Of a stretch of DNA of 64,000 bases, positions 62,964 to 64,000 are shown one piece after another. The position numbers were made by a program, and so were the translations under genes. Positions within the stretch are counted from its first letter, which is position 1, and the number at the start of each line of letters is the position of its first letter. The notes beneath the pieces are model-generated. The model was not told the DNA's origin, did no database searches, and saw nothing but the letters and a program-made list of their open reading frames with translations. The DNA is from JACRLV01 sp045863555. Lineage in GTDB: Bacteria > Planctomycetota > Phycisphaerae > UBA1845 > Fen-1342. The stretch covers positions 310,001-374,000 of the forward strand of contig BTUU01000003.1 of NCBI GenBank assembly GCA_045863555.1, read 5' to 3'.

Positions 62964-64000
62964 TTACCTGAGAAACTCGTCGATTCTCTGCGCCGCATCG
63001 CGCAGCGCCCGTTCGATGCGCGCACGGACTTTCGCGTCGTCGTATATGCCGTCATACCGACGGGCTTCGGCAATCTCCGAAACCAGGTCTTTCAGCGTCT
63101 GCTGGCAGACTTCCTCGACATAGGGGTAGCGTTCCACGCGCGTGCCCCACTGCGGACGGGAATAGGCCATCTGGCGGAGAAACGCCTGTTCCAGCGGAGA
63201 ATCCGCATATTTAGCCGCGGCCTTCCTGTTGGCCGAGATGGCGAGGCCGGAGGCGACGCGGCGGGTCTGCACGGATTCGCTGGTCAGGTGCTTCACGTAT
63301 TCCCAGCCGAGCTGCGGTTCGGCGGCCCGCGACATGACCATGAGGCCGGACTGGTAGACGACGGTGACGGGTCGCGGGAGTGTCGTGGGGATGCTGACGA
63401 CACCGACGTCGAGGCCGTCGGCGCGGTAGTCGAGGAGCATCCAGTGACCCTTCATGTCCATCGCGGCGCGGGCCGTTCGGAACATGTCGACGCCCGCGGC
63501 GGCGCTCTCGATGAGCGTCGGGGCGTAGCGGTGTTTGAACATGAGGGCGATCAGGTTGTGAAAGGCGTCGATTGTCTGGGGCGAGTCGAGGGCGCCGGAA
63601 GCGCGGGTGCCGTCTTCGATGAGCACGTCGCCGCCGCCGTTCCAGATCCAGCAGATCCAGAAGGGCATGACGTTCTCGAAGTAGAGCGGGAACTCGACGA
63701 CGGGCTTGCCGTCGCGCTGGGCGGCCTTCAGCTTCGCGCAGGTGGCGAGGAATTCGTCGAACGTCCAGCCGTCGCGCGGTTCGTCGACGCCGGCGGCCTG
63801 GAAGATGCGGCGGTTGTAGTAGATGACCATCGGCGTGAAATCGAGGGGCACGCCGTAGAGCTTGTCGCCGCGGCGGAACGTGCTGACGATCTCGGGAAAA
63901 TAGTCGTCGAGCGAAAAATCGGGGTCAGCGCGAACGAACGGCATCAGGTCCGCGACGACGCCGTTGTTGATGAAAACGGCCTCGCTCGCGGCGTCGAGAT
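62964..64000 (-). CDS. extracellular sugar-binding protein of ABC importer, 5' end missing
   Basis: At least 345 residues; it runs off the right edge without a start in view. DAASEAVFINNGVVADLMPF and FRRGDKLYGVPLDFTPMVIY followed by YNRRIF match family 1 solute-binding proteins. WTFDEFLATCAKLKAAQRDG, AAMDMKGHWMLLDYRADGLD and VSIPTTLPRPVTVVYQSGLM occur in usual order. The signal sequence lies outside the window. It binds a sugar outside the membrane and delivers it to the two permeases, the first of which starts 4 bp after its stop. Confidence 0.9.
   Translation of the reverse strand, partial: LDAASEAVFINNGVVADLMPFVRADPDFSLDDYFPEIVSTFRRGDKLYGVPLDFTPMVIYYNRRIFQAAGVDEPRDGWTFDEFLATCAKLKAAQRDGKPVVEFPLYFENVMPFWICWIWNGGGDVLIEDGTRASGALDSPQTIDAFHNLIALMFKHRYAPTLIESAAAGVDMFRTARAAMDMKGHWMLLDYRADGLDVGVVSIPTTLPRPVTVVYQSGLMVMSRAAEPQLGWEYVKHLTSESVQTRRVASGLAISANRKAAAKYADSPLEQAFLRQMAYSRPQWGTRVERYPYVEEVCQQTLKDLVSEIAEARRYDGIYDDAKVRARIERALRDAAQRIDEFLR

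Overview
The window looks like chromosome of a GC-rich Planctomycetota bacterium, probably Phycisphaerae or a close relative. The basis is protein architecture: dockerin-like EF-hand tails of the DGDGDVDxxDLxxLLSxFG type, DCNxNGIPDEC repeats, a membrane protein with a CxxCGYNL zinc ribbon, very large cadherin/beta-helix secreted proteins, and C-terminal Cys-Gly/hydrophobic/Arg anchors. I found no rRNA, tRNA, CRISPR array, transposase or phage gene. Many long open frames opposite real genes are GC-driven shadows and are omitted.

Layout. 1-4.0 kb: 5' part of a GH127-like glycosidase (-), galE, a small Cys-containing protein, and a Gfo/Idh/MocA oxidoreductase. 4.2-11.7 kb: a chemotaxis cluster cheW-cheR-cheA-double cheC-cheD-cheY (+), with cheB convergent and overlapping the end of cheY; no receptor is present. 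11.8-14.4 kb: a GAF-PP2C phosphatase and a radical SAM/SPASM protein, convergent. 14.4-15.1 kb: non-coding stretch with two related hairpin modules. 15.1-18.8 kb: two beta-helix/dockerin proteins (one collapsed) and a NuoI-like ferredoxin. 19.1-30.3 kb: a beta-propeller lipoprotein, an FHA operon, a GH172 protein, a YchF-type GTPase, two paralogous small lipoproteins, a lipoprotein amidase, a chorismate-lyase-like protein, an EEP-family membrane protein and an adenylate kinase. 30.5-39.0 kb: a 1992-aa cadherin/beta-helix/TSP3 surface protein, a zinc-ribbon membrane protein and a DUF4214/PKD protein. 40.3-46.8 kb: a four-gene ABC transporter operon of gliding (Gld) type with a good sigma70-like promoter. 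47-50.5 kb: a large secreted metzincin. 50.8-59.2 kb: a same-strand run of two glycosyltransferases, two crotonases around a small beta-carbonic-anhydrase-like protein, KptA, GlnS, a PepSY protein and a lipoprotein. 59.4-64 kb: a sugar ABC importer (binding protein, two permeases) followed by a second GH172 protein.

How the genes fit together. The chemotaxis genes form one signalling unit tuned for adaptation (CheR, CheB, CheC, CheD), with receptors and motor encoded elsewhere. The GH127-like gene, two GH172 genes, oxidoreductase, importer and beta-helix proteins point to polysaccharide use, plausibly of arabinose-containing glycans (inference). The most unusual items are a MalG-type permease with an InlB/Flg_new-like repeat domain in its first external loop, an 81-bp perfect-inverted-repeat element inserted in frame inside the second GH172 gene, a tandem double-CheC protein, a paired hairpin module with differing but self-complementary stems, and a beta-helix protein that keeps its ends but has lost its helix.
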